Of a stretch of 64,000 nt of DNA, positions 7,408 through 15,941 are shown one piece after another; the stretch's first letter is position 1, and each line of letters begins with the position of its first letter. The translations under genes and the position numbers were made by a program. The notes beneath the pieces are model-generated. The model ran no database searches. It was not told where the DNA came from and saw nothing but the letters and a program-made list of their open reading frames with translations. The stretch spans positions 1 to 64,000 of the forward strand of contig JAJXZW010000003.1 of NCBI GenBank assembly GCA_021779855.1. The letters are read 5' to 3'. This DNA is from Actinomycetes bacterium. GTDB lineage: Bacteria; Actinomycetota; Acidimicrobiia; Acidimicrobiales; RAAP-2.

Positions 7408-9119
7408 CCCTGCGCAGCGACCGGTGGGTGCGTGGTGACGACGAGGTCGCCTTGGACGCCCGGGTGGCCCTGCGGATGGGCGGCGCTCCGGTGCGACCCG
7501 ACGGGGGTCGTCCCCTCATCGGCATCGCCAATAGCGCGAGCGACCTCAACCCGTGCAACCAGCCGCTCGCCGATCTGGTCGCGCCGTTGCGTGAGGGGAT
7601 CGAGGCCGCGGGGGGGGTCGCCCTCGAGTTCCCCACGATGTCGCTGGGCGAGGACCTCATGAAGCCCACCGCGATGCTCTACCGCAACCTCCTCGCGATG
7701 GAAGTCGAGGAGACCCTGCGCTCGCAGCCCCTCGACGGGGTGGTCGTGCTGGCGGCGTGCGACAAGTCGGTGCCCGGCGCCCTGATGGGCGCCTTCAGCA
7801 CGAACCTGCCCTGCCTGCTCATGGTCTCGGGGCCGCGCCCGGTCGCGCGCTTCGAGGGCCGGCGCGTCGGGACCGGCACCGACCTGTGGCGAGCGTGGGA
7901 CGAGCGGCGCTCGGGCGCCCTGGACGACGGGCGGTGGCGCGACCTCGAGGCCGCCCTCAGCCTGGGCAAGGGCACCTGCAACACCATGGGGACGGCGTCG
8001 TCGATGGGGGCGATCGCCGAGGCTCTGGGCCTCGCGTGGCCGGGCTCGACGAGCGTCCCCGCGGGCGACCCGCGTCACCTCGAGATCGCGCGGCTGGTTG
8101 GCGAGCGCATCGTCGCGCTGGTCTCGGGCGGGGCGAGTGCCGCGTCCCAGGTGACGCCGGCCGCGGTGCGCAACGCGGCCACCGTCTTGTGCGCGCTGGG
8201 CGGCTCGACGAACGCCGTGATCCACCTCACCGCCATGGCGGGTCGCCTCGGACTCCCCGTGGCGCTCGAGACCTTCGATACGCTCAGCCGCGCCGTGCCG
8301 GTGATCGCCGACCTCGAGCCCACGGGATCGGGGCTGATGGAGGACCTGGACCGCGCGGGGGGCGTGCCGAGCGTGCTCGGCGCACTGGGTGAGGCGCTCG
8401 ACGGCGACGTCGTCCTGGCCGACGGGCGAACGACCCGGGAGGTCCAGTGCAGCGCCCCCGCGCCTCGCGATCCGATCCGGTCCACGGACCACCCCGTCGA
8501 CGCCGGCGGGGCCTTCCGGGTGGTTCGGGGCAACCTGGCGCCCGACGGCGCCGTGATCAAGCGCTCGGCGGCCACTCCGGAGCTCTTGGAGCACCGGGGG
8601 CCGGCTCTCGTGATGCGGGGCTACGACGAGATGGTGGAGCGCAGCGCCACCGGTGACGGCGTGGCCGAGGACGCCGTGCTGGTGCTGAGCGGCGTGGGCC
8701 CGGTGGGCGGTCCCGGAATGCCCGAGTGGGGGATGATCCCGATTCCCGCCCCGCTCCTGGCCCGCGGGATCCGCGACATGGTGCGGGTGACCGACGCGCG
8801 TATGAGTGGCACGAGCTTCGGCACGGTCTACCTCCACGTCGCCCCCGAGGCCGCGGTGGGGGGAGCGCTCGGCCTGGTGCGCGACGGCGACGTGATCCGT
8901 GCCGACGCCGATGCCGGCGTGCTCGAGGTGGAGCTGAGCGACGACGAGCTCGCCGCGCGCGCCGCGTCGGCTCCGCGCGCACCCGAAGTGGGCCGGGGCT
9001 ACGTCGCGCTGTACCGGCGCCACGTGACGCAGGCCCCGAGCGGCTGCGATTTCGACTTCCTGGCCCTCGAGGCGGGGCGCGCCCCGCACCTCGACGAGCC
9101 GGTGGTGGGCAGATCTTGA
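7404..9119 (+). CDS. IlvD/Edd-family sugar-acid dehydratase
   Basis: 571 residues from GTG 7404 (GTGA overlap). This is the dihydroxy-acid/6-phosphogluconate/pentonate dehydratase family, which removes water from 2,3-dihydroxy acids using an iron-sulfur cluster. The three cluster cysteines are in the expected motifs: Cys51 (NPCNQ), Cys119 (ACDKSVPGALMG) and Cys192 (GTCNTMGTASSMG). GGSTNAVIHL and the C-terminal MSGTSFGTVYLHVAPE are also diagnostic. Length and the operon (sugar ABC importer, lactonase, semialdehyde dehydrogenase) favour an aldonate dehydratase such as xylonate or arabonate dehydratase over IlvD of branched-chain synthesis. The product would be a 2-keto-3-deoxy-aldonate. The exact sugar is unknown. 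Confidence 0.85.
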   Translation: MTLRSDRWVRGDDEVALDARVALRMGGAPVRPDGGRPLIGIANSASDLNPCNQPLADLVAPLREGIEAAGGVALEFPTMSLGEDLMKPTAMLYRNLLAMEVEETLRSQPLDGVVVLAACDKSVPGALMGAFSTNLPCLLMVSGPRPVARFEGRRVGTGTDLWRAWDERRSGALDDGRWRDLEAALSLGKGTCNTMGTASSMGAIAEALGLAWPGSTSVPAGDPRHLEIARLVGERIVALVSGGASAASQVTPAAVRNAATVLCALGGSTNAVIHLTAMAGRLGLPVALETFDTLSRAVPVIADLEPTGSGLMEDLDRAGGVPSVLGALGEALDGDVVLADGRTTREVQCSAPAPRDPIRSTDHPVDAGGAFRVVRGNLAPDGAVIKRSAATPELLEHRGPALVMRGYDEMVERSATGDGVAEDAVLVLSGVGPVGGPGMPEWGMIPIPAPLLARGIRDMVRVTDARMSGTSFGTVYLHVAPEAAVGGALGLVRDGDVIRADADAGVLEVELSDDELAARAASAPRAPEVGRGYVALYRRHVTQAPSGCDFDFLALEAGRAPHLDEPVVGRS

Positions 9120-9186
9120 GGGGCCTCGGCCCGACAAGAGCGGGGCTCAAGGTGGGCTCCGGGGGAGTAGTTAAGGGGAACACACG

Positions 9187-10488
9187 TTGAAATCAATCAG
9201 ATCAAGGTGGGTGGGGGCGGCCGCAGCTACGGCGATGCTCACGGCCACGCTTCTCGTCAGCGCGCCGGCGCAAGCGAGTAGCAAGGTCACCCTGACCCTG
9301 TGGCAGAACTACGGCACCGAGCAGAACGCCGTCGCCACCAAGAACCTCATCGCCGCCTTCGAGAAGGCCAACCCGAACATCACGATCAAGGACGTGGCGC
9401 AGCCCGGGACCAACTACTTCCAGCTACTCCAGGCCTCGCAGATCTCGGGCAACGGGCCGGACCTGGCGGTGATGTGGACCGGTGTGTTCGACCTCCAGTA
9501 CCAGAGCCTGCTGGTGAACCTGAAGGGCAACGTCCCGTCCGCGGACCTCGCCCGGATGCAGAACCTGCAGTGGACGGCACCGAACTTCAACGCGGCCAAC
9601 GGACCGCTGGTGATGCCGCTCGAGACCCAGTTCTACATCGGGTTCTACAACAAGGCCCTCTTCAAGAAGGCCGGGATCACCAGTGTCCCGACGGACTGGA
9701 GCCAGCTCTACGCCGACGCGGCCAAGCTCAAGGCCAAGGGGATCCTGCCCCTGGTCTACGGCAACGGCGGCCAGGCGATCAGCACGGAGTTCTACCCCTG
9801 GTACGACATGAGCTACCTCATGATCGGGGCGCACTCGCTGGCGAACTGGAAGGGCCTGTACGACGGCGCGATCCCGTGGACGGCCAAGGCCAACGTGGCT
9901 CAGTTGAACAATTGGGCGAAGTTGGAGAAGCTGGGCTACACCAACAACGACGTGCTGACTCGCACCAACAACCTGCAGACCTTCGAGTCCGGCAAGGCGG
10001 CGATGCTCGTGGACGGCACGTGGGACACGGCGCAGTACACCGCCAAGATGGGCTCGAACGTGGCCGCCTTCGTGCCGCCCTTCTCGAACACCCCGATCAA
10101 GGGCGTCGTCGACTACCCGGGTGACGGCTTCTCGGTCCTCAAGAGCTCGAAGAACAAGGCCGCGGCCTTCAAGTTCATCGACTTCCTGACGACCGAGCAG
10201 GCCGGCGCCATCATCAACAAGGCCGGCCTGATCCCCGACATCAAGGGCATGACGACCTCGAACCCGGTGAACCAGGAGATGCTCAACTTCGTCACGAAGG
10301 ACCACATGACGCCGTACCCGATGATGGACAACTTCGTCCAGGTCAACGTGGGTAACGCGGCCGACAAGGTCCTCCCGGCGGTATTGGCCAACCAGCAGTC
10401 GGCGCTCTCGGCGCTCCAGAACATGGAGCAGGCCTGGAAGCTGCTGCCTCCCGCACAGCGCAGCTCGACGAGCTTCGCCGGCGGCTGA
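9187..10488 (+). CDS. Extracellular sugar-binding protein of a CUT1 ABC importer
   Basis: 433 residues from TTG at 9187. This start is preferred because it is preceded by aagggga and gives a complete signal peptide (MKSIRSRWVGAAAATAMLTATLLVSAPAQA, cleavage near ASS). There is no lipobox Cys. The mature part is a family-1 solute-binding protein: VTLTLWQNYGTEQNAVATK, then AFEKANPNITIKDV, YIGFYNKALFKKAG and FESGKAAMLVDGTWD. It captures a carbohydrate outside the cell and delivers it to the two permeases encoded just downstream. A perfect 19-bp hairpin follows its stop, probably limiting read-through to the permeases. The 67-bp gap before it, with a TAGTTA near 9168, may hold its own promoter. 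Confidence 0.9.
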   Translation: MKSIRSRWVGAAAATAMLTATLLVSAPAQASSKVTLTLWQNYGTEQNAVATKNLIAAFEKANPNITIKDVAQPGTNYFQLLQASQISGNGPDLAVMWTGVFDLQYQSLLVNLKGNVPSADLARMQNLQWTAPNFNAANGPLVMPLETQFYIGFYNKALFKKAGITSVPTDWSQLYADAAKLKAKGILPLVYGNGGQAISTEFYPWYDMSYLMIGAHSLANWKGLYDGAIPWTAKANVAQLNNWAKLEKLGYTNNDVLTRTNNLQTFESGKAAMLVDGTWDTAQYTAKMGSNVAAFVPPFSNTPIKGVVDYPGDGFSVLKSSKNKAAAFKFIDFLTTEQAGAIINKAGLIPDIKGMTTSNPVNQEMLNFVTKDHMTPYPMMDNFVQVNVGNAADKVLPAVLANQQSALSALQNMEQAWKLLPPAQRSSTSFAGG

Positions 10489-10494
10489 TCGGAA

Positions 10495-10535
10495 GGTTGA
10501 CCCCGTGCCCCGCGCCGCGGGGCACGGGGTCAACC
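10495..10535 (+). terminator. Perfect 19-bp stem-loop between binding protein and permease genes
   Basis: The left arm 10495-10513 and right arm 10517-10535 are exact complements with a 3-nt loop (gcc). There is no T-run after it. It sits 6 nt after the binding-protein stop and 19 nt before the permease ATG, whose GGAGAG Shine-Dalgarno is left free. It is best read as a partial terminator or mRNA 3'-end stabiliser that sets excess binding protein over membrane subunits. Confidence 0.75.
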
Positions 10536-10554
10536 CTCACCCACGGAGAGAGAG

Positions 10555-11457
10555 ATGACCGTATCGACAGTGGGCGCGCGGGCCCCGCGCCTCACGCTGC
10601 GACGGCGCCGCCAGCTGGCCGGCGCCCTCTTCGCGCTGCCCGCGGTGGCGCTGGTCATCGGGTTGATCGCCGTGCCCATCGGTCAGGCGATCTACTACTC
10701 GTTCACCCAGTGGAACGGACTGACCTCGACCTGGATCGGTCCGTCCACCTGGACCCAGGCCTTCCACAACCCGAACCTGTGGACCGCGCTCGAGAACAAC
10801 GCGTGGCTCCTGCTCGCCGTCCCGTTCGCCCTGGGCCTCCCGCTCCTCATCGCGATGCTGCTCCACCAGCGCGTCATCGGCTGGAAGATCTTCCGGTCGA
10901 TCTACTTCTTGCCCACGGCCATCTCGTGGGTGGTGCTGGGCCTCGTGGCCGAGCGGTTCTTCGCCTTCCAGGGGACCCTCAACTCGCTCATCCACTTCTT
11001 CGGCCTCTCGCACGTGAACACCAACATGCTGGGCTACGAGTCCACCGCGCTCAGCGCGCTGGGCATCACGTTCGTCTTCACGATGATCGGCACGAACACG
11101 ATGCTCTTCTTGACCGGCCTGGCCACCCTGGACACCAGCCTCGAGGAGGCGGCGCGCATCGACGGCGCGGGGCGGTGGCGGATCTTCCGTCACATCACGC
11201 TGCCCCATCTGAGCCGCTTTATCCAGCTCGCCTTCGTGATGACGGTGATCGCGCTCTTCTCGGCGCTGTTCAGCCTCATCTTCGTCATGACCGGAGGCGG
11301 ACCGGGCTACGCCACCACCACCATGGAGTTCCTCATCTACCAGACGGGCTTCGCCCAGGGCGACTTCGGGACGGCCGCCCTCTATGGTCTCATCCTCTTC
11401 GTCCTCACGGCCATCGTGGGGATCGTGCAGCTGCGCCTGATCGGGTCGGACGAGTGA
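10555..11457 (+). CDS. Sugar ABC transporter permease, MalF type
   Basis: 300 residues from ATG 10555 with a GGAGAG Shine-Dalgarno. Six hydrophobic spans begin at GALFALPAVALVIGLIAV. The cytoplasmic EAA loop that contacts the ATPase is EEAARIDGAGRWRIFRHITLP, exactly the permease consensus (EAAxxDGA.....F..i.lP). The partner permease follows with a 4-bp overlap. It imports the same carbohydrate as the binding protein at 9187. The likely physiological substrate is a pentose or pentose oligomer/sugar acid, given the dehydratase and semialdehyde dehydrogenase around it. Confidence 0.92.
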   Translation: MTVSTVGARAPRLTLRRRRQLAGALFALPAVALVIGLIAVPIGQAIYYSFTQWNGLTSTWIGPSTWTQAFHNPNLWTALENNAWLLLAVPFALGLPLLIAMLLHQRVIGWKIFRSIYFLPTAISWVVLGLVAERFFAFQGTLNSLIHFFGLSHVNTNMLGYESTALSALGITFVFTMIGTNTMLFLTGLATLDTSLEEAARIDGAGRWRIFRHITLPHLSRFIQLAFVMTVIALFSALFSLIFVMTGGGPGYATTTMEFLIYQTGFAQGDFGTAALYGLILFVLTAIVGIVQLRLIGSDE

Positions 11458-12314
11458 GCCTCGACACCTCGCCGGTCGCCCCCGAGGCCCCGCCAGACCG
11501 TCGCGCGCGCGCGCGACGGATGGGACGAGGGGCGCTCTTCCTCGTCATGGTCGGGGTGGCGGTCGTGATGTTGTACCCGTTCTGGGTCATGATCGTCGAC
11601 AGCCTCAAGTCCGAGAACCAGTTCCTGAGCGGGCACGGCTTCTCCTGGGCGAGCTGGCGCACCCTCACCTCGACCATCCCCATCGCTCAGGAGGTCGGGA
11701 GCTCGACGATCATCTGCGCCGTGTCGATCCTGCTGATCCTGCTCGTGGGACTGCCGGCGGGCTTCGCCTTCGCGAAGCTCAAGTTCCGTGCCTCGGGGGT
11801 CATCTTCCTCGCCATCGTGAGCGCGATGATGGTGCCCCTACAGGCGATCCTGATGCCGGAGTTCGTGAACATCACGCGCCTCGGGCTGACCGGTGGCTAC
11901 ACCGGCGCGGTGCTCGTGTACGCGGCCCTGGGCACCCCGTTCTCCGTCTTCTTGTTCGCGACCTACTTCCGCGGAGTGCCCGACGAGCTGATCGAGGCGG
12001 GCATCGTGGACGGGCTGGGCTACTTCGGGGCGCTGTGGCGTCTCGTGGTGCCGGTCGCCATCCCGGCCATCGCGACGGTGACGGTACTGCAGTTCATCCA
12101 GATCTGGGACGACCTGCTGGTGGGACTCCTCTTCATCCAGAACACGTCGGAGCGCCCGATCACGGTGGGCCTGGCCGTACTAGCCGCGGGGCGGACGACG
12201 TCGATCCCGGCGCTCATGGCCGGGTCGCTCGTGAGCGCGTTGCCCGCGATGATCGTGTACCTGATCTTCCAGCGCTACCTGGTCAAGGGCCTCACGATGG
12301 GAATCGACCGGTGA
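11454..12314 (+). CDS. Sugar ABC transporter permease, MalG type
   Basis: 286 residues from GTG 11454, overlapping the MalF-type stop by GTGA. The true start was chosen from this overlap, and the short basic N-terminus (RRARARRMGRG) precedes the first span (ALFLVMVGVAVVMLYPFWVMI). MalG-family signatures include YPFWVMIVDSLKS near the N-terminus and the EAA loop DELIEAGIVDGLGYFGALWRLVVP. It forms the membrane heterodimer with the preceding permease. Confidence 0.92.
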   Translation: MSLDTSPVAPEAPPDRRARARRMGRGALFLVMVGVAVVMLYPFWVMIVDSLKSENQFLSGHGFSWASWRTLTSTIPIAQEVGSSTIICAVSILLILLVGLPAGFAFAKLKFRASGVIFLAIVSAMMVPLQAILMPEFVNITRLGLTGGYTGAVLVYAALGTPFSVFLFATYFRGVPDELIEAGIVDGLGYFGALWRLVVPVAIPAIATVTVLQFIQIWDDLLVGLLFIQNTSERPITVGLAVLAAGRTTSIPALMAGSLVSALPAMIVYLIFQRYLVKGLTMGIDR

Positions 12315-12336
12315 GCGGTCAGCGAGAGAGTGAGTA

Positions 12337-13503
12337 ATGGCAGAGATCACCTTCAGTGGGGTCACCAAGGTGTTCCCGGGCGACGTGACGGCGGTGGACA
12401 ACCTCAACCTTCACGTCGCCGACGGGGAGTTCATGGTCCTCGTCGGGCCGTCGGGGTGCGGCAAGACCACGGCGCTGCGCATGCTGGCGGGCCTCGAGGA
12501 GATCAGCTCGGGCACCTTGTCGATCGGTGGGCGGGTCGTCAATCACGTCCTGCCCAAGGACCGCGACGTGGCGATGGTCTTCCAGAACTACGCCCTCTAC
12601 CCCCACATGACGGTGGCCCAGAACATGGGGTTCGCCCTCAAGATCCGCGGCGAGTCCAAGGCCGAGGTCGATCGTAAGGTCCGCGAAGCCGCGACCATCC
12701 TGCGCCTGGGCGAGTACCTGGACCGGCGTCCGCGCGCGCTCTCGGGCGGCCAACGCCAGCGCGTGGCCATGGGACGGGCGATCGTGCGCAGCCCCCAGGC
12801 GTTCTTGATGGACGAGCCCCTGTCGAACCTGGACGCCCAGCTACGGGTGGAGATGCGCGTGGAGATCGCGCGCATCCAGCGCCTGCTCGGGGTGGCGACG
12901 GTGTACGTGACCCACGACCAGATCGAGGCGATGACGATGGGCGACCGGGTGGCGGTGATGCGCGGCGGTCAGCTCCAGCAGGTCGCCCCCCCTCAGGTGC
13001 TCTACGACCACCCGGCGAACGAGTTCGTCGCGGGCTTCATGGGGTCTCCGCCCATGAACCTGGTGCGCGCGCGCATCTCGCCGTCGGAGGGGCGCGTCGG
13101 GCTCGTCGTGGGGGACCAGCGCCTCGACGTGCCGGCCGCCTACGGCGCCAGCCACGACCTGCCCCGCGAGGAGGGCGCCGAGGTGGTCCTCGGGGTCCGT
13201 CCCGAGGACATCGACGTGGTGGGCGGCGACGTCACCGGGCCGACCCTGAAGACGCGCGTGGAGCGCCGCGAGGCGCTGGGGGCCGAGATCCTCGTGCACC
13301 TGTCGGTCGCCGACGCGGGCACGGCCCGCAGCGTCGCCTACGACGAGGACGTCGCCGTCGCCCGCCCGACGATGCTGGTGGCGCGGATGGCGCCCCAGGC
13401 CCGGGTCGAGGTGGGCGACGTCTTGACGGTGCGCCTGAACGAGGAGCGACTGCACTTCTTCGACAGCACCCGTGGGGTGACGCTGCGTCGGGAGTGCGCG
13501 TGA
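12337..13503 (+). CDS. Sugar ABC transporter ATP-binding protein (MsmX/UgpC type)
   Basis: 388 residues from ATG 12337. Walker A is GPSGCGKTT (around residue 35), the Q-loop is FQNYALYPHM, the signature is LSGGQRQRVAMGRA and Walker B is AFLMDEPLSNLD. The switch His is in VYVTHDQ. After ~240 residues comes the TOBE/MOP-like regulatory domain typical of MalK/UgpC/MsmX ATPases (GVRPEDIDV). It energises the two permeases upstream. Having its own ATPase in the operon means this CUT1 importer need not borrow a shared MsmX. The next gene starts inside its stop codon. Confidence 0.93.
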   Translation: MAEITFSGVTKVFPGDVTAVDNLNLHVADGEFMVLVGPSGCGKTTALRMLAGLEEISSGTLSIGGRVVNHVLPKDRDVAMVFQNYALYPHMTVAQNMGFALKIRGESKAEVDRKVREAATILRLGEYLDRRPRALSGGQRQRVAMGRAIVRSPQAFLMDEPLSNLDAQLRVEMRVEIARIQRLLGVATVYVTHDQIEAMTMGDRVAVMRGGQLQQVAPPQVLYDHPANEFVAGFMGSPPMNLVRARISPSEGRVGLVVGDQRLDVPAAYGASHDLPREEGAEVVLGVRPEDIDVVGGDVTGPTLKTRVERREALGAEILVHLSVADAGTARSVAYDEDVAVARPTMLVARMAPQARVEVGDVLTVRLNEERLHFFDSTRGVTLRRECA

Positions 13504-14333
13504 GGGGGAACCTGCCCCCCGAGCTCGACCACCGGGTCCTCGCGAGTGGCCTCGATCACGTCGAGGGCGTCTGCTGGGACGCGCGGCGACGGTGCGTCTG
13601 GGCCGGGGGGGAAGCCGGCCAGGTCTACCGGATCGGCCTGGACGGCTCGGTGAGCGTGGCGGCCCGGATCGAGGGTGGGGCCCTCAACGGGCTCGCCCTG
13701 GACCGCGACGGCGACCTCTACGTCTGCGACACGGCCCAGCACCGGGTCTGGCGGGTCGACGACGCCGGACGCGTCCACCCCTTCGGCGACCCGGTGGACT
13801 ACCCCAACTACCCGGCCTTCGGACCGGACGGGCGGCTCTACGTGTCGGACTCCGGGTCGTTCTTCGAGCCCACGGGCCGGATCCTGGCCATCGAGCGCGA
13901 CGGCACGACCCACGACGTCTCACCACGGCCGGTGGCCTTCGCCAACGGGCTCGCCTTCACGGGTCGTACGCTGTGGGTGGTCGAGTCCTCGACCCCCGGC
14001 GTGAGCGCGATGGACGTCGCGGGTGGCCCCCTCGAGGTGGTGGTGAGGATGTCACGCTGCGTGCCCGACGGTCTGGCCGTGGACGGTGACGGCGGACTGC
14101 TGATCTCGTGCTACCAGCCCAACCAGGTCTGGCGCTACAGCGCGCGGGGCGGGTTGGAGCTGCTGATCGACGAGTGGTCCGGGGAGCAGATCCTCTCGCC
14201 GACCAACATCGCCTTCTACGGTGACCACCTCGACCGCCTCGCCCTCGCGTCGCTGTGCGGGCACGACGTCACCACGGTCCGACTGGGGCTTCGCGGGGCA
14301 CCGGTCCAGTACTTGAGTGAGGAGACGGAGTGA
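13500..14333 (+). CDS. SMP-30/gluconolactonase-family lactonase
   Basis: 277 residues if begun at the GTG at 13500 that overlaps the ATPase stop (GTGA). A GTG two codons earlier is also possible. This is a six-bladed beta-propeller of the SMP-30 family: EGVCWDARRRCVWAGGEAGQVYRI carries the metal-binding Glu, then NGLALDRDGDLYVCDT, PNYPAFGPDGRLYVSDSG, FANGLAFTG and PDGLAVDGDGGLLIS, with the Asn and Asp ligands. Members hydrolyse sugar lactones to aldonic acids. Lying between the sugar importer and the aldehyde dehydrogenase, it would link the MDR dehydrogenase product to the IlvD/Edd substrate. Confidence 0.85.
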   Translation: MRGNLPPELDHRVLASGLDHVEGVCWDARRRCVWAGGEAGQVYRIGLDGSVSVAARIEGGALNGLALDRDGDLYVCDTAQHRVWRVDDAGRVHPFGDPVDYPNYPAFGPDGRLYVSDSGSFFEPTGRILAIERDGTTHDVSPRPVAFANGLAFTGRTLWVVESSTPGVSAMDVAGGPLEVVVRMSRCVPDGLAVDGDGGLLISCYQPNQVWRYSARGGLELLIDEWSGEQILSPTNIAFYGDHLDRLALASLCGHDVTTVRLGLRGAPVQYLSEETE

Positions 14334-15844
14334 GCGTCACGTCGACCAACCCGGCCACCGGCGAGCGGCGTGAGCTCGCCCTGCGCGAGACCCCGACCGA
14401 GGGGGTCGCCGCGTTGGCCGCTGCGGCGAGAGACGCCTCGAGCGCGTACGCGGCGCTCCCCCTCGGCTGGCGCGAGGGCCTCCTGCGGGCGATGGCCGAC
14501 GAGCTCGAGGCCGACGCGGACGCGCTCGAGGCGTCGGCCCGGTTCGAGACCGCGCTCTCCGAGGCGCGACTGCGCGGCGAGCTGGCGCGCACGGCCTTCC
14601 AGTTCCGGTTCTTCGCCGACGTGGTTCACGACGGGGCCTTCCTCGCCGCGTCGATCGACGAGGCCACCGACTCGCCCATGGGCCCGCTTCCGGACCTGCG
14701 GAGGATGAAGGTCCCCCTGGGCCCGGTGGCGGTCTTTGGCAGTTCGAACTTCCCCTTCGCCTTCTCGGTGCCCGGGGGGGACACCGCCTCGGCGCTCGCG
14801 GCGGGCTGCGCCGTCGTGGTCAAGGCCCACCCCGCCCATCCGGCCACCAGTGCGGCCTGCTTCGCGGCGCTCGAGCGCGCCGCCGTGCGCTCCGGCGCGC
14901 CCGAGGGGCTGCTCGGCCTGGTCTTCGGGCTCGACGCCGGCACCGCCCTCGTCCGGGCGCCCGAGGTCACCGCGGTGGGCTTCACGGGCTCGCTCGCCGC
15001 GGGCCGGGCACTGTGGGCCCTGGCGAACGCCCGCGAGGTCCCCGTCCCCTTCTACGGCGAGTTGGGCTCGGCCAACCCGCTGGTGGTGACGTTGGCCGCG
15101 GCCCGGGAGCGTCCCCGGGCGATCGGCGAGGGGGTGGCGGCGTCGGTGGCGCTGGGGGCGGGCCAGTTCTGCACCAAGCCCGGCCTGATCTTCGTGCCCG
15201 CGGGCCCCGCCGGGGACGAGCTGGTCGAGGTGCTGGGCGCCCAGCTCGGGCGCGACGGCGCCGTCACCCTCTTGAGCGAGGGCATCGCGGAGAACTTCCG
15301 ACGCGGGGCCCGGGCGCTCGAGGTGGACGGGGGGGCCTCGGTGCTCGTGGCCGGGGAGCTGGGGGAGGCCGCCCACGCCGCGGCGCGCCTGCTGGAGGTC
15401 GACGCCGCGCGCTTCGCGCGCGAGAGCGCGCTGCACGCCGAGTGCTTCGGGCCCCTGGCGCTCGTGGTGCGCTACGGCGGCCCCGACGAGCTGCGCGCCG
15501 CGCTGGAGGCCGCCGAGCCCGCGCTGACCTTCACCGCGCACCTGGCCGAGGCCGACCCGGACGGGGCCGCGCTGGTGGCGCTGGGGGCCCGTCGGGCCGG
15601 GCGCGTCGTGGTCAACGGCTACCCGACCGGCGTCGGGGTCAGCTGGTCGATGCACCACGGCGGACCGTGGCCGGCGACCACCGCCGCGTGGGCGACGTCG
15701 GTCGGTGCCGCGGCGATCGAGCGCTGGCTCCGGCCGGTCGCCTACCAGGCGGTCCCCGAGGGCCTCCTGCCCGCCGCCCTGCGCGACGCGAACCCCCTGG
15801 GGATCGTGCGGCGCGTGAACGGGCGGCTCGAGCCGGTGACCTAG
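14330..15844 (+). CDS. 2-oxoglutarate-semialdehyde-type aldehyde dehydrogenase
   Basis: 504 residues from GTG 14330 (GTGA overlap). The family is alpha-ketoglutaric semialdehyde dehydrogenase, recognised by PVAVFGSSNFPFAFSVPGGD, VVKAHPAHPATS and the long C-terminal YPTGVGVSWSMHHGG. Catalytic Cys281 (GQFCTKPG) and general-base Glu244 (YGELGSANP) are present. GFTGSLAAGRAL is the NAD(P) site. The enzyme oxidises 2,5-dioxopentanoate to 2-oxoglutarate, the last step of oxidative pentose, galactarate or hydroxyproline breakdown. As the last gene of the operon it identifies the pathway end point as 2-oxoglutarate. Confidence 0.88.
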   Translation: MSVTSTNPATGERRELALRETPTEGVAALAAAARDASSAYAALPLGWREGLLRAMADELEADADALEASARFETALSEARLRGELARTAFQFRFFADVVHDGAFLAASIDEATDSPMGPLPDLRRMKVPLGPVAVFGSSNFPFAFSVPGGDTASALAAGCAVVVKAHPAHPATSAACFAALERAAVRSGAPEGLLGLVFGLDAGTALVRAPEVTAVGFTGSLAAGRALWALANAREVPVPFYGELGSANPLVVTLAAARERPRAIGEGVAASVALGAGQFCTKPGLIFVPAGPAGDELVEVLGAQLGRDGAVTLLSEGIAENFRRGARALEVDGGASVLVAGELGEAAHAAARLLEVDAARFARESALHAECFGPLALVVRYGGPDELRAALEAAEPALTFTAHLAEADPDGAALVALGARRAGRVVVNGYPTGVGVSWSMHHGGPWPATTAAWATSVGAAAIERWLRPVAYQAVPEGLLPAALRDANPLGIVRRVNGRLEPVT

Positions 15845-15941
15845 GGGCGGGTTGAAGGGGGCCGACGCGTCCAGCCGAACGCCCACGATCAGGGAGAGCT
15901 AGACGGCGGCTCGGGTGATTCCGGCCCTGTCCAGCGGTCGC

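Noticed and set aside
10495-10535. Hairpin as an insertion or repeat-element end
   Set aside because: No flanking direct repeats or transposase are seen. Position directly after a binding-protein stop, as with bmpA, points to an RNA stem-loop.
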